From contig CANQAC010000010.1 of the NCBI GenBank assembly GCA_947589345.1, forward strand, positions 1-53,964: a stretch of 53,964 nt of DNA, read 5' to 3'. This document shows, piece by piece, positions 45,515 through 53,964 of this stretch. A program made the translations under genes and the position numbers. The DNA is from an uncultured Akkermansia sp. (GTDB lineage Bacteria > Verrucomicrobiota > Verrucomicrobiia > Verrucomicrobiales > Akkermansiaceae). Below the pieces are notes generated by a model. That model saw nothing but the letters and a program-made list of their open reading frames with translations, ran no database searches and had not been told where the DNA came from. Within the stretch, counting starts at the first letter, position 1. The number at the start of each line of letters is the position of its first letter.

Positions 45515-46095
45515 ATTGCCCTATTGCAAAATTATCCTATGCGGCCATCGACTTTGAATCAGCTGGCGCTGCGCCTGGAGAAACAGATCTGCCTGTTCAG
45601 GTAGGCATGTTGCACACCCCTTCGCTGTTTGAGCCGGCGGAATGCTTCACGACCTATTTGGCATGTGACAGACCGGTTCGCTGGTCTGCTTCTCGTTTGC
45701 ATGGAATTACCACGGCTGATTTGAGAGGTGCGCCCGCCATGTTGTCGCTCTGGCCAACTTTCCGCCGGTTTCTTTCCGGATGCGTGGTAGTCGGGCATAA
45801 CCCTTCCACTGAGCGCCGGTTTTTGCGCGTTTTCCCCGCACATGGATTTGGCCCATGGTTGGACACGCTGGCGCTGGCGCGACACTGCATGCCAACTCTC
45901 CGGGAACTCACGCTGTCATCGGTGAGTGATGCGCTCGGTGTGGTCCCTTCCGTCAATGCGGCGGTGCCGGGTAAAACATGGCACCACGCACTCTATGATG
46001 CGGCGGCGTCACTGGAGGTTTTGCGTGCAGTTGTGCAGGCTCTTGAATTACAAGACCGCCCGCTCCGTACACTACGATTCGCTCTGAAAGTATAA
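45496..46095 (+). CDS. DnaQ-like 3'-5' exonuclease
   Basis: From ATG 45496 the protein has 199 residues. Exo I reads YAAIDFESAG (Asp and Glu), Exo II reads VVGHNPSTERRFL, with Glu where Asp is usual, and Exo III reads HALYDAAASLEVL with His and Asp (DEDDh type). It has no polymerase or other domain and may be a general exonuclease. It overlaps the deaminase gene by 19 bases. The longer frame to 45451 is unlikely. Confidence 0.82.
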   Translation: MDAPFIDCPIAKLSYAAIDFESAGAAPGETDLPVQVGMLHTPSLFEPAECFTTYLACDRPVRWSASRLHGITTADLRGAPAMLSLWPTFRRFLSGCVVVGHNPSTERRFLRVFPAHGFGPWLDTLALARHCMPTLRELTLSSVSDALGVVPSVNAAVPGKTWHHALYDAAASLEVLRAVVQALELQDRPLRTLRFALKV

Positions 46096-46098
46096 CCA

Positions 46099-47094
46099 AT
46101 GGATGTACCTTTACTTCAGGTCCGCAATTTGCGCGTCGAGTTTCGGTCGCGCGGGTGCGTCACTTACGCGGTGAACGGTGTGGACTTTGATTTATACCCC
46201 GGAGAAACTCTGGGTGTGGTGGGTGAATCCGGGTCCGGAAAATCAGTAACCAGCTGTGCAATTATGGGGCTGCTTCCTTCTCCTCCCACTCATATTTTAC
46301 CGGGATCTTCAGCTCTCTTTTCGGGACGTGACCTTTTGAGCATGGGTGAGCGCGAACTTTGTCGCATCCGCGGGTGTGATATTTCTATGATTTTCCAGGA
46401 TCCGATGACTTCCCTTAACCCTTGCATGCGCGTTGTTGACCAAGTGGCTGAGCCGCTCATAATCCACCGGGGGTATTCGCACTGGGAGGCTCGTCAGCTT
46501 GCCATCCGTGAGCTGGAACTCACCGGCATCCCGGATGCGATTCACAGGGGCGATTGTTTCCCACACGAGTTTTCCGGCGGCATGCGTCAGCGTGTGATGA
46601 TTGCCATGGCTCTGATTACCCGTCCTCGTATCCTCATCGCTGATGAACCGACAACAGCCTTGGATGTCACGGTGCAGAAACAAGTGTTGGATCTGCTGCG
46701 CCAAAGACAGAGGGATTTGGGAACCGCCATGATCCTCATCACACATGACCTCGGAGTGGTGAGGCGGTACGCCCACCGAATTCAAGTGATGTACGCCGGC
46801 AGTATCTTGGAACAAGCTCCCACAGAGGAATTACTCGCCAACCCGCTGCATGCATACACGCGTGCACTCATTGCCGCTGTGCCAAATCCCGCGCAGCGCG
46901 GGCAACTCCTCCCCACAATACCCGGCTTGCCGCCGGATTTGCATGTCCCCATCCGTGGTTGCGCATTCCGCGAACGCAACACCATGGGACATCCCGAGCG
47001 ATGCCTTACCGATGCAATCCCCCTTCTCATTGAACCATCGCCTGGTCACACAGTGCGCAACTGTCCGGGATGCTACCTCCCTTCCGAAAACTAG
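46099..47094 (+). CDS. oligopeptide/dipeptide ABC transporter ATP-binding protein (OppD/DppD)
   Basis: The 331-residue ATPase has Walker [12 protein letters not shown]-loop [12 protein letters not shown], signature [15 protein letters not shown], Walker [15 protein letters not shown]-loop ITHDLGVV, and the OppD-type C-terminal region with Cys in CAFRERN, CLTD and CPGC, which may hold an iron-sulfur cluster as in related proteins. Only one ATPase is here. The permease and partner OppF genes are elsewhere. It starts three bases after the exonuclease gene, so the neighbours do not indicate its substrate. Confidence 0.9.
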   Translation: MDVPLLQVRNLRVEFRSRGCVTYAVNGVDFDLYPGETLGVVGESGSGKSVTSCAIMGLLPSPPTHILPGSSALFSGRDLLSMGERELCRIRGCDISMIFQDPMTSLNPCMRVVDQVAEPLIIHRGYSHWEARQLAIRELELTGIPDAIHRGDCFPHEFSGGMRQRVMIAMALITRPRILIADEPTTALDVTVQKQVLDLLRQRQRDLGTAMILITHDLGVVRRYAHRIQVMYAGSILEQAPTEELLANPLHAYTRALIAAVPNPAQRGQLLPTIPGLPPDLHVPIRGCAFRERNTMGHPERCLTDAIPLLIEPSPGHTVRNCPGCYLPSEN

Positions 47095-47197
47095 AACTTG
47101 ATGCCTGCGTAAATGGTCATGATTTAGGATGGAATTAAAAACTTTTGTATGATATGCTGACGGTCGCGAATATTCACCAACAACCTCTCAATCTCGT

Positions 47198-47731
47198 ATG
47201 AAACACGCCTTGCTGTTCTTTTTCGCTTCATCCGTCTGTCTGGCCTCTGACCCGGAAGCACAATTTGTCACGGCTCCTCAGCCAAATGATGCGTGCAGGC
47301 AATCGTGCAGTCGTTTGATTGTCGACCGCAATAAAGCCATCATGAAAAAGTTTGAGAAAATGATCAATACCAATGATGAGACGTTGGCTTTGGAGCTGGT
47401 AGCAGATGATGCCCCTTTTTTCACACCGGCCTCTGAGAAACCTCTCTATGGCGGGCCGGGTTATCTCTCTGTTGTGAAATGGATGCGCTCGGGCTTTTCG
47501 GACGTGCAATGGCGACTTGAAGAGATGGTGGCCGAGGGTAATACAGTGGCTGTACATTGGACGCTCACCGGTACGCACGATGGCGTGTTCTTGGGAATTC
47601 CTCCTACCGGGAAGAAAATATCCGTTTCCATCATGAATTTTTACACATTTAACAAGGAAGGCAAAATTATCAACGATTGCGCAGCCGAAGGTATGATCGG
47701 CATCCTCCGCGGCATCGGCGCGGTGAAGTGA
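47198..47731 (+). CDS. secreted SnoaL-like protein
   Basis: The 177-residue product has a signal peptide (MKHALLFFFASSVCLASD) and a single SnoaL/NTF2-like cone fold: NTNDETLALELVADDAPFF, VAVHWTLTGTHDGVFLGIP and ISVSIMNFYTFNKEGKI. SnoaL-like proteins include cyclases and isomerases, but many are only ligand-binding. The periplasmic location is unusual for an enzyme of this fold. A TATGAT-like -10 box lies about 45 bases upstream without a clear -35. Confidence 0.75.
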   Translation: MKHALLFFFASSVCLASDPEAQFVTAPQPNDACRQSCSRLIVDRNKAIMKKFEKMINTNDETLALELVADDAPFFTPASEKPLYGGPGYLSVVKWMRSGFSDVQWRLEEMVAEGNTVAVHWTLTGTHDGVFLGIPPTGKKISVSIMNFYTFNKEGKIINDCAAEGMIGILRGIGAVK

Positions 47732-47816
47732 GAGACCCATTGTTTTTGCCTTGCAGGCGGCTTGCAGTGACCATCAGAAAAAGCTTTTCGGAGCTTGCAG
47801 ATCGTACATAATGGGA

Positions 47817-47845
47817 TTGCTATTTCCGCGGTGTTGTGATACACT
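47817..47845 (+). promoter_or_regulatory. promoter of ilvH-fabD-PBP2
   Basis: TTGCTA, 17 bases and an extended -10 TGATACACT (TACACT at 47840-47845). It ends 11 bases before ATG 47856. Confidence 0.6.
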
Positions 47846-47855
47846 GACGGTCGTC

Positions 47856-48359
47856 ATGGAAAGCTCCTCTACCTCTCCCGCTCACACGCACACGATTTCT
47901 GTGTTGGTTGAGAATAAGTTTGGCGTCTTGTCCCGCGTGGCCGGATTGTTTTCCGGCCGCGGTTACAACATCCACTCGCTTAACGTAGCTCCCTGCGAGG
48001 ATCCTCATTTTTCGCGCATGACGATTGATGTGAATGAGCATGGTGAAAAGCTTGACCAGGTAATCAAGCAACTCAGCAAACTAGTGAATGTCGTGGAAGT
48101 GATAGACTTCCGTTCGCATCCCACCGTTTATCGTGAAATTGTGTTGATGCGCGTATTGTTCGGCGACAAAAAGCAGGATATCTTGGATTGGTGCAATATA
48201 TTTGGCGCAAAGATTTTGGATGCTACCCGCGAATCATTCACGATTGAAATATCCGGTGGCGAATTCCGGTTGAAACGCTTCCTCAACCTGATGCAGGATT
48301 ACGACGTGCAGATGCTGATGCGTTCCGGTAAGATTGCTGTTGTCAAACCCCAAAATTAA
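47856..48359 (+). CDS. ilvH: acetolactate synthase small (regulatory) subunit
   Basis: This 167-residue ACT-domain protein activates the large subunit and gives valine feedback control in branched-chain amino acid synthesis. The sequence TISVLVENKFGVLSRVAGLF and SGRGYNIHSLNVAPCED is the ACT signature, followed by the C-terminal dimer domain (MRSGKIAVVK at the end). ATG 47856 is selected over the frame start 47751, which overlaps the promoter. The large subunit is not in the window. fabD starts six bases downstream. Confidence 0.93.
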   Translation: MESSSTSPAHTHTISVLVENKFGVLSRVAGLFSGRGYNIHSLNVAPCEDPHFSRMTIDVNEHGEKLDQVIKQLSKLVNVVEVIDFRSHPTVYREIVLMRVLFGDKKQDILDWCNIFGAKILDATRESFTIEISGGEFRLKRFLNLMQDYDVQMLMRSGKIAVVKPQN

Positions 48360-48365
48360 GGAAAA

Positions 48366-49292
48366 ATGAAAGCTGTTTTGCTATTCCCGGGCCAGGGCGC
48401 ACAGAAAGTGGGCATGGGACGCGATTTGTATGAGTCGAGTGCGAGTGCTCGTGAGCTGATGGACCAAGCGGATGCTTCCCTCGGTTTTTCGCTCACCAAG
48501 GTGATGTTTGACGGTCCGGATGAAGAGCTCACGCGTACTTGCTACTGTCAGCCCGCGCTTTTCCTTCATGGATTGGTCATTTATCGCGCTCTGTGTGAAC
48601 AGGTGAACATCGAACCTGCGGCTGCTGCGGGACTCTCTTTGGGTGAGTTCACGGCTCACGCTGCCGTGGGTACCTTTTCCATGCAGGAGGGACTGCGACT
48701 GGTCCAGAAACGCGGCGCTTTCATGGAAGAAGCGTGCCGGGCAACTTCGGGCGCCATGGCTGCGCTCATCGGCGGTTCGGATGACGCTGCCCAAGCTTTG
48801 GCCGCCGAGTGTGGGGTGGATGTAGCCAATTATAACTGCCCCGGTCAGGTGGTCGTCTCCGGCATCGAGGAAGGTGTGGATCAGGTGGTCGCTCGTGCCA
48901 AGGCGGCCGGCTTTAAATTAGCCAAAAAATTGAATGTGGCCGGCGCCTACCACAGCCGACTCATGGAAAGTGCGCAGCAAAAACTTATTCCTGAGTTGGA
49001 GGCGGTGCAGATGTGTATGCCATCCGTGCCGGTGTACTGCAATTACGCCGCGCGAGCTGTGCAGAGCGTGCAGGACATCCGTGAGGTGTTGGAAGCTCAA
49101 GTGTGTGGTTCTGTTCGGTGGGCTGCATCCATGCAGGACATTGTTGAGAAAGGTCACCGTTTATTCATCGAGATGGGACCCGGCAAGACGCTCGCGGGCA
49201 TGATGGCGCGTATTTGCAAGGAAGCAACAGTCATCTCGATTGAGGATGTTGCGACGCTTCAGCAAGCTGTGGAGCGATTGCACTCCCTATAG
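48366..49292 (+). CDS. fabD: malonyl-CoA:ACP transacylase
   Basis: The enzyme loads malonyl onto acyl carrier protein in fatty-acid synthesis. Signatures are LLFPGQGAQKVGMGRDLYE, the nucleophile Ser in GLSLGEFTAHAAVG, QKRGAFMEEA (Arg binding malonate), the catalytic His in GAYHSRLM and EMGPGKTLAG. The 308-residue length is typical. It is not next to other fab genes. The PBP2 gene follows six bases later. Confidence 0.95.
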   Translation: MKAVLLFPGQGAQKVGMGRDLYESSASARELMDQADASLGFSLTKVMFDGPDEELTRTCYCQPALFLHGLVIYRALCEQVNIEPAAAAGLSLGEFTAHAAVGTFSMQEGLRLVQKRGAFMEEACRATSGAMAALIGGSDDAAQALAAECGVDVANYNCPGQVVVSGIEEGVDQVVARAKAAGFKLAKKLNVAGAYHSRLMESAQQKLIPELEAVQMCMPSVPVYCNYAARAVQSVQDIREVLEAQVCGSVRWAASMQDIVEKGHRLFIEMGPGKTLAGMMARICKEATVISIEDVATLQQAVERLHSL

Positions 49293-49297
49293 CCCCC

Positions 49298-51580
49298 ATG
49301 ACCTTCCCTTTTGACAGCCTGTGGCGAGGTGGCAGGATGGTGAGTTTGGGAGTGCTCGTGGCTTTCGGCGTACACGCGGCCTTGGGTGTGCCCGGTTTGC
49401 CTCAGGATGTCGCGGCGTCCATTCCGGATGACGTAAGCGCCGTGCCTGTGGATGAAGAGGAAGATGTGGTGGAAACCGTGAAGTTGGGTGGGGAGGATCG
49501 TGTGCCGGCCCAGGAGCAGGGTGTACAACAAGACGATGCTGACAGTACAATCATGGATCCTACATCTCCGCTGCGTGTGGAGGGGCTGCCGGACGAAATA
49601 CCTACACACACGCCCGGCGAAGGTGTTCCTCTGGAAGTCAGTAATGATCCATCCGTGCATGACCCTTCCCGTGTTGCGTACGCGACGACGCGAAAAAATG
49701 CACGCACGATGTCGCTTTCAATACCGGCTCCCCGCGGAATGATCACCGATCGCGAAGGTCGCATTTATGCATGCTCTGAGGTTGCTTTTCAGCCGGCTGT
49801 CGATTATCGGACAGTCAAGGATGTGAGCGAGCGTGAGATTGTGCAAATTGGTCGACGAGTAATGGCCGACTTCGAAGCGGCCGGATTCAAAGTGAACGAG
49901 AAGACCGATGAGCAGCTTCTGGGACATTACAAGGATCGGAGATGGTTGCCGTTGCCGGTGGGACCCGCGGTACGTCAAGGGCTGCTTACGAAAAAAATGA
50001 GGGAAAAGGCCGAGAAAATCCAGTGTGGGATGCTCGTCAGTCTGTATCTTCGCCTTTATCCTGCTAAAGAAAGCGCATGCCATATTTTGGGCTACACCGG
50101 TTCGCCTGCCAAACTCCCTACCGGCCCCATTAATCATAATGATCCTATTTTTGAGCGGCGCGAAGGACGCTTCGGACTGGAAAAGCAATTCAATAAACAG
50201 CTCACAGGCCGTCCGGGCATCTGGCGACTCATGTTCGATGAGCAAGGGAATAAAATACTCGATGAACTTCAAGTAAAACCGTGCCCAGGTCACACCATCG
50301 TGACTACACTCAACATGGAGTGGCAAAAAATTGCTGAAAAAACACTGCGAGAGAATACGATCGGGCGCGGCGCCTTCGTTTTGCTGGATGTCCATACGGG
50401 TGAAGTGTTGGTGCTTGCTTCCGTGCCCAATTATGACCCCAATGCGTTTATTCCGTCCATCACTCAAAAGGATTATGACGCCTTGCGCTCCGATAAGAGT
50501 ACGCCGCTTGTTTCTCGCGCTTTTGCCGGTGTCTATCCCCCCGCATCGACCTTCAAGACAATCACGATAGCCGCCGCGTTGCGGTACCGGGTGATTAATG
50601 AGAACACGGTCATCAATTGTCCTCAGAGCATCATGATTGGTAATCACCGTTTCCGTAATCATAGTGCTTTTTCGGGGGATATCAACTGTGTCACGGCTAT
50701 TGTTCTTTCCAATAACCCTTTCATGTATCAGGTGGCCGCCACGCGTGACCCACGTATCGGTGCTGCGCGCCTCTGCGAAATGGCTCGTCGCTTTGGATAC
50801 GGTTCCGTTACCGGCCTTCCTCTGGCAGATAAAGCCGGCAATGTACCGGACGATGCGTGGATGTATCGTAACTACGGCCGTGGTTTTATGGCCGGCGATG
50901 CGGCCAACATGGCTATCGGTCAGGGGGCGTTGCTCGCTACTCCGTTGCAGGTAGCTCACGCTATATCAGCTATCGCGAACGGTCGTTACCTGCCAAAACT
51001 TCAACTGGTGCGCCAGGTCCTTGACCCGGAGGGAAACGTCGTATATCAGTTCACACCCACGGTGCAGAATAACATGAACGATATGTCCGCCCCCCTTGCC
51101 ACTGTGCGCAAAGGTATGCGAGCTGTAGTGGATGGAGGTACCGGTCACCGTGCTGCACTCGGCTGGATATCGAATGCCGGTAAAACCGGTACGGCCCAGT
51201 GGGGACGACCTTCCGATGATTGTCGCCTCGCCTGGTTTGCCGGTTTTCTACCGGCGGATAAGCCGCGCTTTGCCTACGCTGCGTTATATGAAGGACGTCC
51301 TCATCAAAAAATTTCCGGCGGTCATGTAGCCGCAGCTATTGTCCGTAGCTTTTTCAACGCGGTTCGCCCCGGTATTGAAGCGGCGCTCAAGAATGAGGCT
51401 CCACACGCCGTGATGGCCGATGGTCAGGAGGCTTTTGCGGACGATACGGACGACGCCGAGTCTCCCGACGATGAGGCCGCTGCTGAGCAGGCCGCCCAGG
51501 AAGAACGAGCAAAACGTGAGGAGGCTACGCGCAAGCGTCGTCAACAATCGGGGTGGGATGATGGTCGCTCCCGCCATTGA
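49298..51580 (+). CDS. penicillin-binding protein 2-like transpeptidase
   Basis: The 760-residue class B PBP has an N-terminal membrane segment (about 13-30), a long acidic linker to 130, the pedestal domain with APRGMITDREGR, and an intact transpeptidase: S417-T-F-K420 in PPASTFK, S471-N-N473 and K629-T-G631 in AGKTGTAQWG. The C-terminus is an acidic then Lys/Arg/Glu/Ala-rich coiled coil. By layout it is the PBP2/MrdA type, which inserts side-wall peptidoglycan with RodA. It would supply crosslinking that the PBP1A-like protein in this window cannot. It is a neighbour of fabD. Confidence 0.9.
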   Translation: MTFPFDSLWRGGRMVSLGVLVAFGVHAALGVPGLPQDVAASIPDDVSAVPVDEEEDVVETVKLGGEDRVPAQEQGVQQDDADSTIMDPTSPLRVEGLPDEIPTHTPGEGVPLEVSNDPSVHDPSRVAYATTRKNARTMSLSIPAPRGMITDREGRIYACSEVAFQPAVDYRTVKDVSEREIVQIGRRVMADFEAAGFKVNEKTDEQLLGHYKDRRWLPLPVGPAVRQGLLTKKMREKAEKIQCGMLVSLYLRLYPAKESACHILGYTGSPAKLPTGPINHNDPIFERREGRFGLEKQFNKQLTGRPGIWRLMFDEQGNKILDELQVKPCPGHTIVTTLNMEWQKIAEKTLRENTIGRGAFVLLDVHTGEVLVLASVPNYDPNAFIPSITQKDYDALRSDKSTPLVSRAFAGVYPPASTFKTITIAAALRYRVINENTVINCPQSIMIGNHRFRNHSAFSGDINCVTAIVLSNNPFMYQVAATRDPRIGAARLCEMARRFGYGSVTGLPLADKAGNVPDDAWMYRNYGRGFMAGDAANMAIGQGALLATPLQVAHAISAIANGRYLPKLQLVRQVLDPEGNVVYQFTPTVQNNMNDMSAPLATVRKGMRAVVDGGTGHRAALGWISNAGKTGTAQWGRPSDDCRLAWFAGFLPADKPRFAYAALYEGRPHQKISGGHVAAAIVRSFFNAVRPGIEAALKNEAPHAVMADGQEAFADDTDDAESPDDEAAAEQAAQEERAKREEATRKRRQQSGWDDGRSRH

Positions 51581-51652
51581 GTCCCGTCTGGCACGATCCA
51601 GATGAACGAAAACGCCCGCTGTCGGGGAGGGATGGGAGGTGTTGCCCAAGCA

Positions 51653-53086
51653 TCAGCGTCGGGCTGGGGGAGAGGAAAGGGATGAAGCAGTCGTACGCTT
51701 TTGGTAAAAAATGCACACGGCGATGATGAGAAGGGCGGTGAGACCCAGACTCACCGGGTAAACCGCCATGATGCAGGCGAAGGTGGGGTAGAGGGGAAAG
51801 ATGACGTAAACCCAGAAGAAACGCGTGCCACAGACGCAACCGAGGACGCATAAGGCCGGAGCAAGACTGAGACCGAAGCCGCGCAGGTAGCCGGTGAAGG
51901 CTTCGATGAAGACCGAGAAAATGTGCGCGATCAAAATATAGCGCAAACGGATCATGCCGGTGCTGATGACCTCTTTGTCCGGATTAAAGAGAGCGAGCAG
52001 TTCTTCCCCGTAGGAGAGCATAAGCCAGGCGGCGGTGCCGAGCAGAACCCCGCTGAAGGCGATTGATGTCCAAAGAGTGCGGTAGCAACGTCGGAATTGG
52101 CTTGCACCGTAATTTTGCCCTACGATGGTCGTGCAGGCTTGACCGAAGGAACTGGTGATGCAGTAGGTGAACACTTCCAGATTGTACGCTGCAGCGGAGG
52201 CTGCCATGACGACAGTGTTGAGCGAATTGATGGCGAATTGCACGCAGATATTGGAAATGGAAAATACCATGCCCTGCGCGCCGGCAGGGATGCCGATACG
52301 AAGGATTTCGTGCAGGCTGGCAGGGTCAATATGCAGGTGGCTCCATTCGAGCTTCACGTAGCCTTTCCCTCGGAAGAGCAGGAGTCCGAGAATGCCCGCG
52401 CTGACGGCGTTCGATACGACCGTGGCAACGGCCACTCCGTCCACGGAGCGCTTCAAAACCAGTACAAAAAACAGGTTGAGCAACACATTCAATACTCCGG
52501 AGACGGCAAGTACGATAAGCGGTGTTCGGGTGTCGCCCATGCTGCGAAAGATAGCCTCCTCAAAGTTGTAGAGCAAAATAATGGGCAGCCCGCAGAGATA
52601 GATGCGCAGATAGAGTTCCGCGGGCTTCAGCACATCTGCCGGCACCTGCATCATGTCCAAAATCGGCTCCACAATCAGCTGCCCCAGCAGAGCCATTCCC
52701 ACCCCGCCTAACACACCCAATACCACGCCGGTGTGCGCTGCTTTGCGAATGCCATCGCGATCCTGGCGACCGATGCACTGAGCGATGAGAACCGTGGCTC
52801 CAAGAGCCGTACCCACAAAAAAGCACACGAGGAGGTTAATGATCGGAGTGTTGCTGCCCACGGCCGCCATGGCTGCCTGGGCCTGTTCAGCGCCTTTTAC
52901 AAAACGTCCTACGACAGCGACATCTGCTGCATTGAAAAGCTGCTGCAGCATGGCAGACGCCGCGAGGGGAAGGGCCAGTGTAAGCAGCTTGTTCCAGATG
53001 TGTCCGTGCAACAAATCTGGCATACGGCGCGCGCCGGGAAGGTGTGCATTGTCAACACCGGCAGCAGCTTGTTCTCTCGCAGGCAT
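51653..53086 (-). CDS. MATE-family multidrug/sodium antiporter
   Basis: The 477-residue protein has 12 membrane segments in two halves and MATE features such as LPLAASAMLQQLFNAADVAVVG and AVGSNTPIINLL near the N-terminus. It belongs to the MepA/NorM-like part of the family. AAGGAGG is 12 bases upstream of ATG 53086. The start overlaps the stop of a 16-codon leader ORF (TGATG). A consensus promoter lies at 53152-53179 (minus). A shorter form from ATG 53023 is possible. Confidence 0.88.
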   Translation of the reverse strand: MPAREQAAAGVDNAHLPGARRMPDLLHGHIWNKLLTLALPLAASAMLQQLFNAADVAVVGRFVKGAEQAQAAMAAVGSNTPIINLLVCFFVGTALGATVLIAQCIGRQDRDGIRKAAHTGVVLGVLGGVGMALLGQLIVEPILDMMQVPADVLKPAELYLRIYLCGLPIILLYNFEEAIFRSMGDTRTPLIVLAVSGVLNVLLNLFFVLVLKRSVDGVAVATVVSNAVSAGILGLLLFRGKGYVKLEWSHLHIDPASLHEILRIGIPAGAQGMVFSISNICVQFAINSLNTVVMAASAAAYNLEVFTYCITSSFGQACTTIVGQNYGASQFRRCYRTLWTSIAFSGVLLGTAAWLMLSYGEELLALFNPDKEVISTGMIRLRYILIAHIFSVFIEAFTGYLRGFGLSLAPALCVLGCVCGTRFFWVYVIFPLYPTFACIMAVYPVSLGLTALLIIAVCIFYQKRTTASSLSSPPARR

Positions 53087-53136
53087 CAGCTGTCCGTGCC
53101 TCCTTCCCTCGCTTGTTGTACCGGAGAGTCATTCAT
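53086..53136 (-). CDS. 16-codon leader ORF before the MATE gene
   Basis: ATG 53136 begins a 16-codon frame (MNDSPVQQAREGGTDS) that stops in TGA overlapping the MATE ATG (TGATG). The predicted transcript start is about nine bases upstream. The Shine-Dalgarno site of the MATE gene lies within this frame. It could couple or attenuate translation. There is no independent evidence of translation. Confidence 0.45.
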   Translation of the reverse strand: MNDSPVQQAREGGTDS

Positions 53137-53151
53137 CACGAGCCGCGCCAC

Positions 53152-53179
53152 ATTATAGCGATGGAAACGCAGTTGTCAA
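53152..53179 (-). promoter_or_regulatory. consensus promoter of the MATE gene
   Basis: On the minus strand TTGACA (53179-53174), 16 bases and TATAAT (53157-53152). Both hexamers match the sigma70 consensus exactly. Confidence 0.85.
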
Positions 53180-53228
53180 GGGGACCTACGCAAATTGGGC
53201 GCCTTTCATGTTGCAACGCGCGGCGTCG

Positions 53229-53290
53229 TGATCGGACAAAAATAGAGCACCGAAAAAAGAAAAGTGTTCGGACATAATTAGAGTACCGAA
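53229..53290. repeat. two 26-base direct repeats, probable insertion-sequence end
   Basis: Copies at 53229-53254 and 53265-53290 match at 22 of 26 positions (common core TCGGACA, TAGAG, ACCGAA) with a period of 36. Such repeats near a transposase gene are typical transposase-binding subrepeats. The exact element boundary and target duplication cannot be set without the other end. Confidence 0.6.
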
Positions 53291-53337
53291 GTGTTCAACG
53301 ATGTTTGACCGTCATAGCTTTTGATGTCCTCAGGAAG

Positions 53338-53388
53338 CATTTGCAAAGGGTGCGACGGAGCGTAGCGGAGTCGCTCCCTTTGCAAATG
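53338..53388. repeat. 51-base inverted repeat (hairpin)
   Basis: CATTTGCAAAGGG and CCCTTTGCAAATG are perfect 13-bp arms. Inside them GCGAC and GTCGC form a further stem. The hairpin lies within the insertion-sequence end, 57 bases from the transposase stop. It may be a terminator-like or REP-like element. No U tract follows. Confidence 0.6.
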
Positions 53389-53444
53389 GCGCCGCCAGGG
53401 GGCAGACAGGATTGTCTCATCGATTGACCTTAAACATATTTCTC

Positions 53445-53964
53445 CTAATCGTATATGTTCTCTCGCCTCCCTAATCGCTCGTAAAACTTATCGAGCGTTA
53501 CTTTGAGCTTCACCGAGATTTTTACAAAGTTACACTCCTCTGCCGTTGCCTTGATGCGCTGTTTGTTTTCCTCGCTTACTTCCGGACTTGCCAGCAGTCT
53601 TTCGGCGGGGGGCTTAGCCTTATCATACACCCTCCTGTAGCGTTGTTTGTCTTTCTTGAGCTCTCTATTCACCAACACTCTGCACGGCATCATGTAATTA
53701 TATTTCAGATTATTGAGTCGATAGATTAGATTGGCCCATCTCACGTCACTCTTCTCGTCAATTCTATAACGTGCAAATAGCCTTCGTACGTGCGTTTTAT
53801 TGCGTTGCTCCGCATGCGCGTTGTCGTTCTTCATCATCGGTCGCGAGTGGGTTACTTTCACTCCTTTCTCTTTCGTCCAATACTCAAGTGCCGTATCCTT
53901 TCCACAAACTCTACTCCATATTCCCTGCTCAAGCAACCGACGTTCCCCGTCCTTGCCGACACGG
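53445..53964 (-). mobile_element. partial rve-superfamily transposase (insertion sequence), cut by window edge
   Basis: The frame runs from the stop at 53445 to the window edge without interruption, giving the last 172 or so residues. SRPMMKNDNAHAEQRNKTHV followed by RRLFARYRID is the conserved end of the DDE catalytic domain in IS481/ISNCY-like transposases (KNDNAHxEQxN, with Glu as the last catalytic residue). The rest is a basic helical tail. The N-terminal part, including the first two Asp, would be outside the window, so activity cannot be judged. The element lies upstream of the MATE promoter. Confidence 0.75.

Noticed and set aside
47150..47856. Shared CTGACGGTCG downstream of two -10-like boxes (near 47156 and 47844)
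   Set aside because: Only two copies are seen, and one promoter lacks a -35. It may be chance.
49718..50959. 413-codon frame on the minus strand
   Set aside because: It is antisense to the PBP2 transpeptidase domain with intact motifs.

Overview
The window looks like chromosomal DNA of a Gram-negative bacterium of the Verrucomicrobiota, possibly an Akkermansia-like gut lineage. The lineage call is an inference from the gene set: an H1-like Lys/Ala/Pro protein joined to a DksA module, a lipoprotein-type multihaem cytochrome with HEAT/TPR repeats, an AP2-like small protein, an SSS-family sugar symporter next to galK, an outer-membrane barrel ending in Phe, and no long-range synteny with Proteobacteria. 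Coding density is high. I see no tRNA, rRNA, CRISPR array or prophage. The only mobile DNA is a partial rve-type insertion sequence at the right edge.

Layout. 138-3309 (+): two tandem U32-like paralogues and metK, tightly coupled. 3341-9741 (-): two tandem N-acetylmuramoyl-L-alanine amidases, a membrane protein, an octahaem cytochrome, birA and an AP2-like protein. 9967-10887 (+): lipA. 10877-16212 (-): an 848-residue orphan, folE2, rpsR, rpmG and a histone-DksA locus split by a -1 frame change at an A9 run. 16440-20110: M42 aminopeptidase, a small secreted Cys-rich protein, a CysJ-like reductase and a HAD phosphatase. 20141-23767 (-): comEC, a mini RNase III, nuoC and nuoB. 23901-26413 (+): an HD-domain membrane phosphodiesterase and a BASS-like transporter. 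26401-35901 (-): a lipoprotein, a symporter remnant, the SSS symporter, galK, sufS, a conserved unknown and a class A PBP whose transpeptidase motifs are all degraded. 36190-51580 (+): protease and pseudoprotease, RRM protein, yggS, outer-membrane protein, map, MTA/SAH deaminase, exonuclease, oligopeptide ABC ATPase, SnoaL-like protein, ilvH, fabD and PBP2. 51653-53136 (-): MATE exporter with a 16-codon leader ORF. 53229-53964: insertion-sequence end.

Three themes recur. First, cell-wall work: two amidases, a PBP2 with intact motifs and a PBP1A-like protein that should polymerise glycan only. Second, paralogous or modular proteins in which one copy has lost its key residues: the U32-like pair, the DegP-like pair and the PBP1A transpeptidase domain. 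Third, gene expression: at least nine genes that start a transcription unit have a sigma70-type promoter whose -10 box ends only 7-12 nt before the start codon, which predicts leaderless or nearly leaderless mRNAs. The most interesting single locus is 14858-16212, where an H1-like histone ORF ends exactly at an A AAA AAG TAA slippery stop and the -1 frame continues without a stop through a basic linker into a DksA domain.
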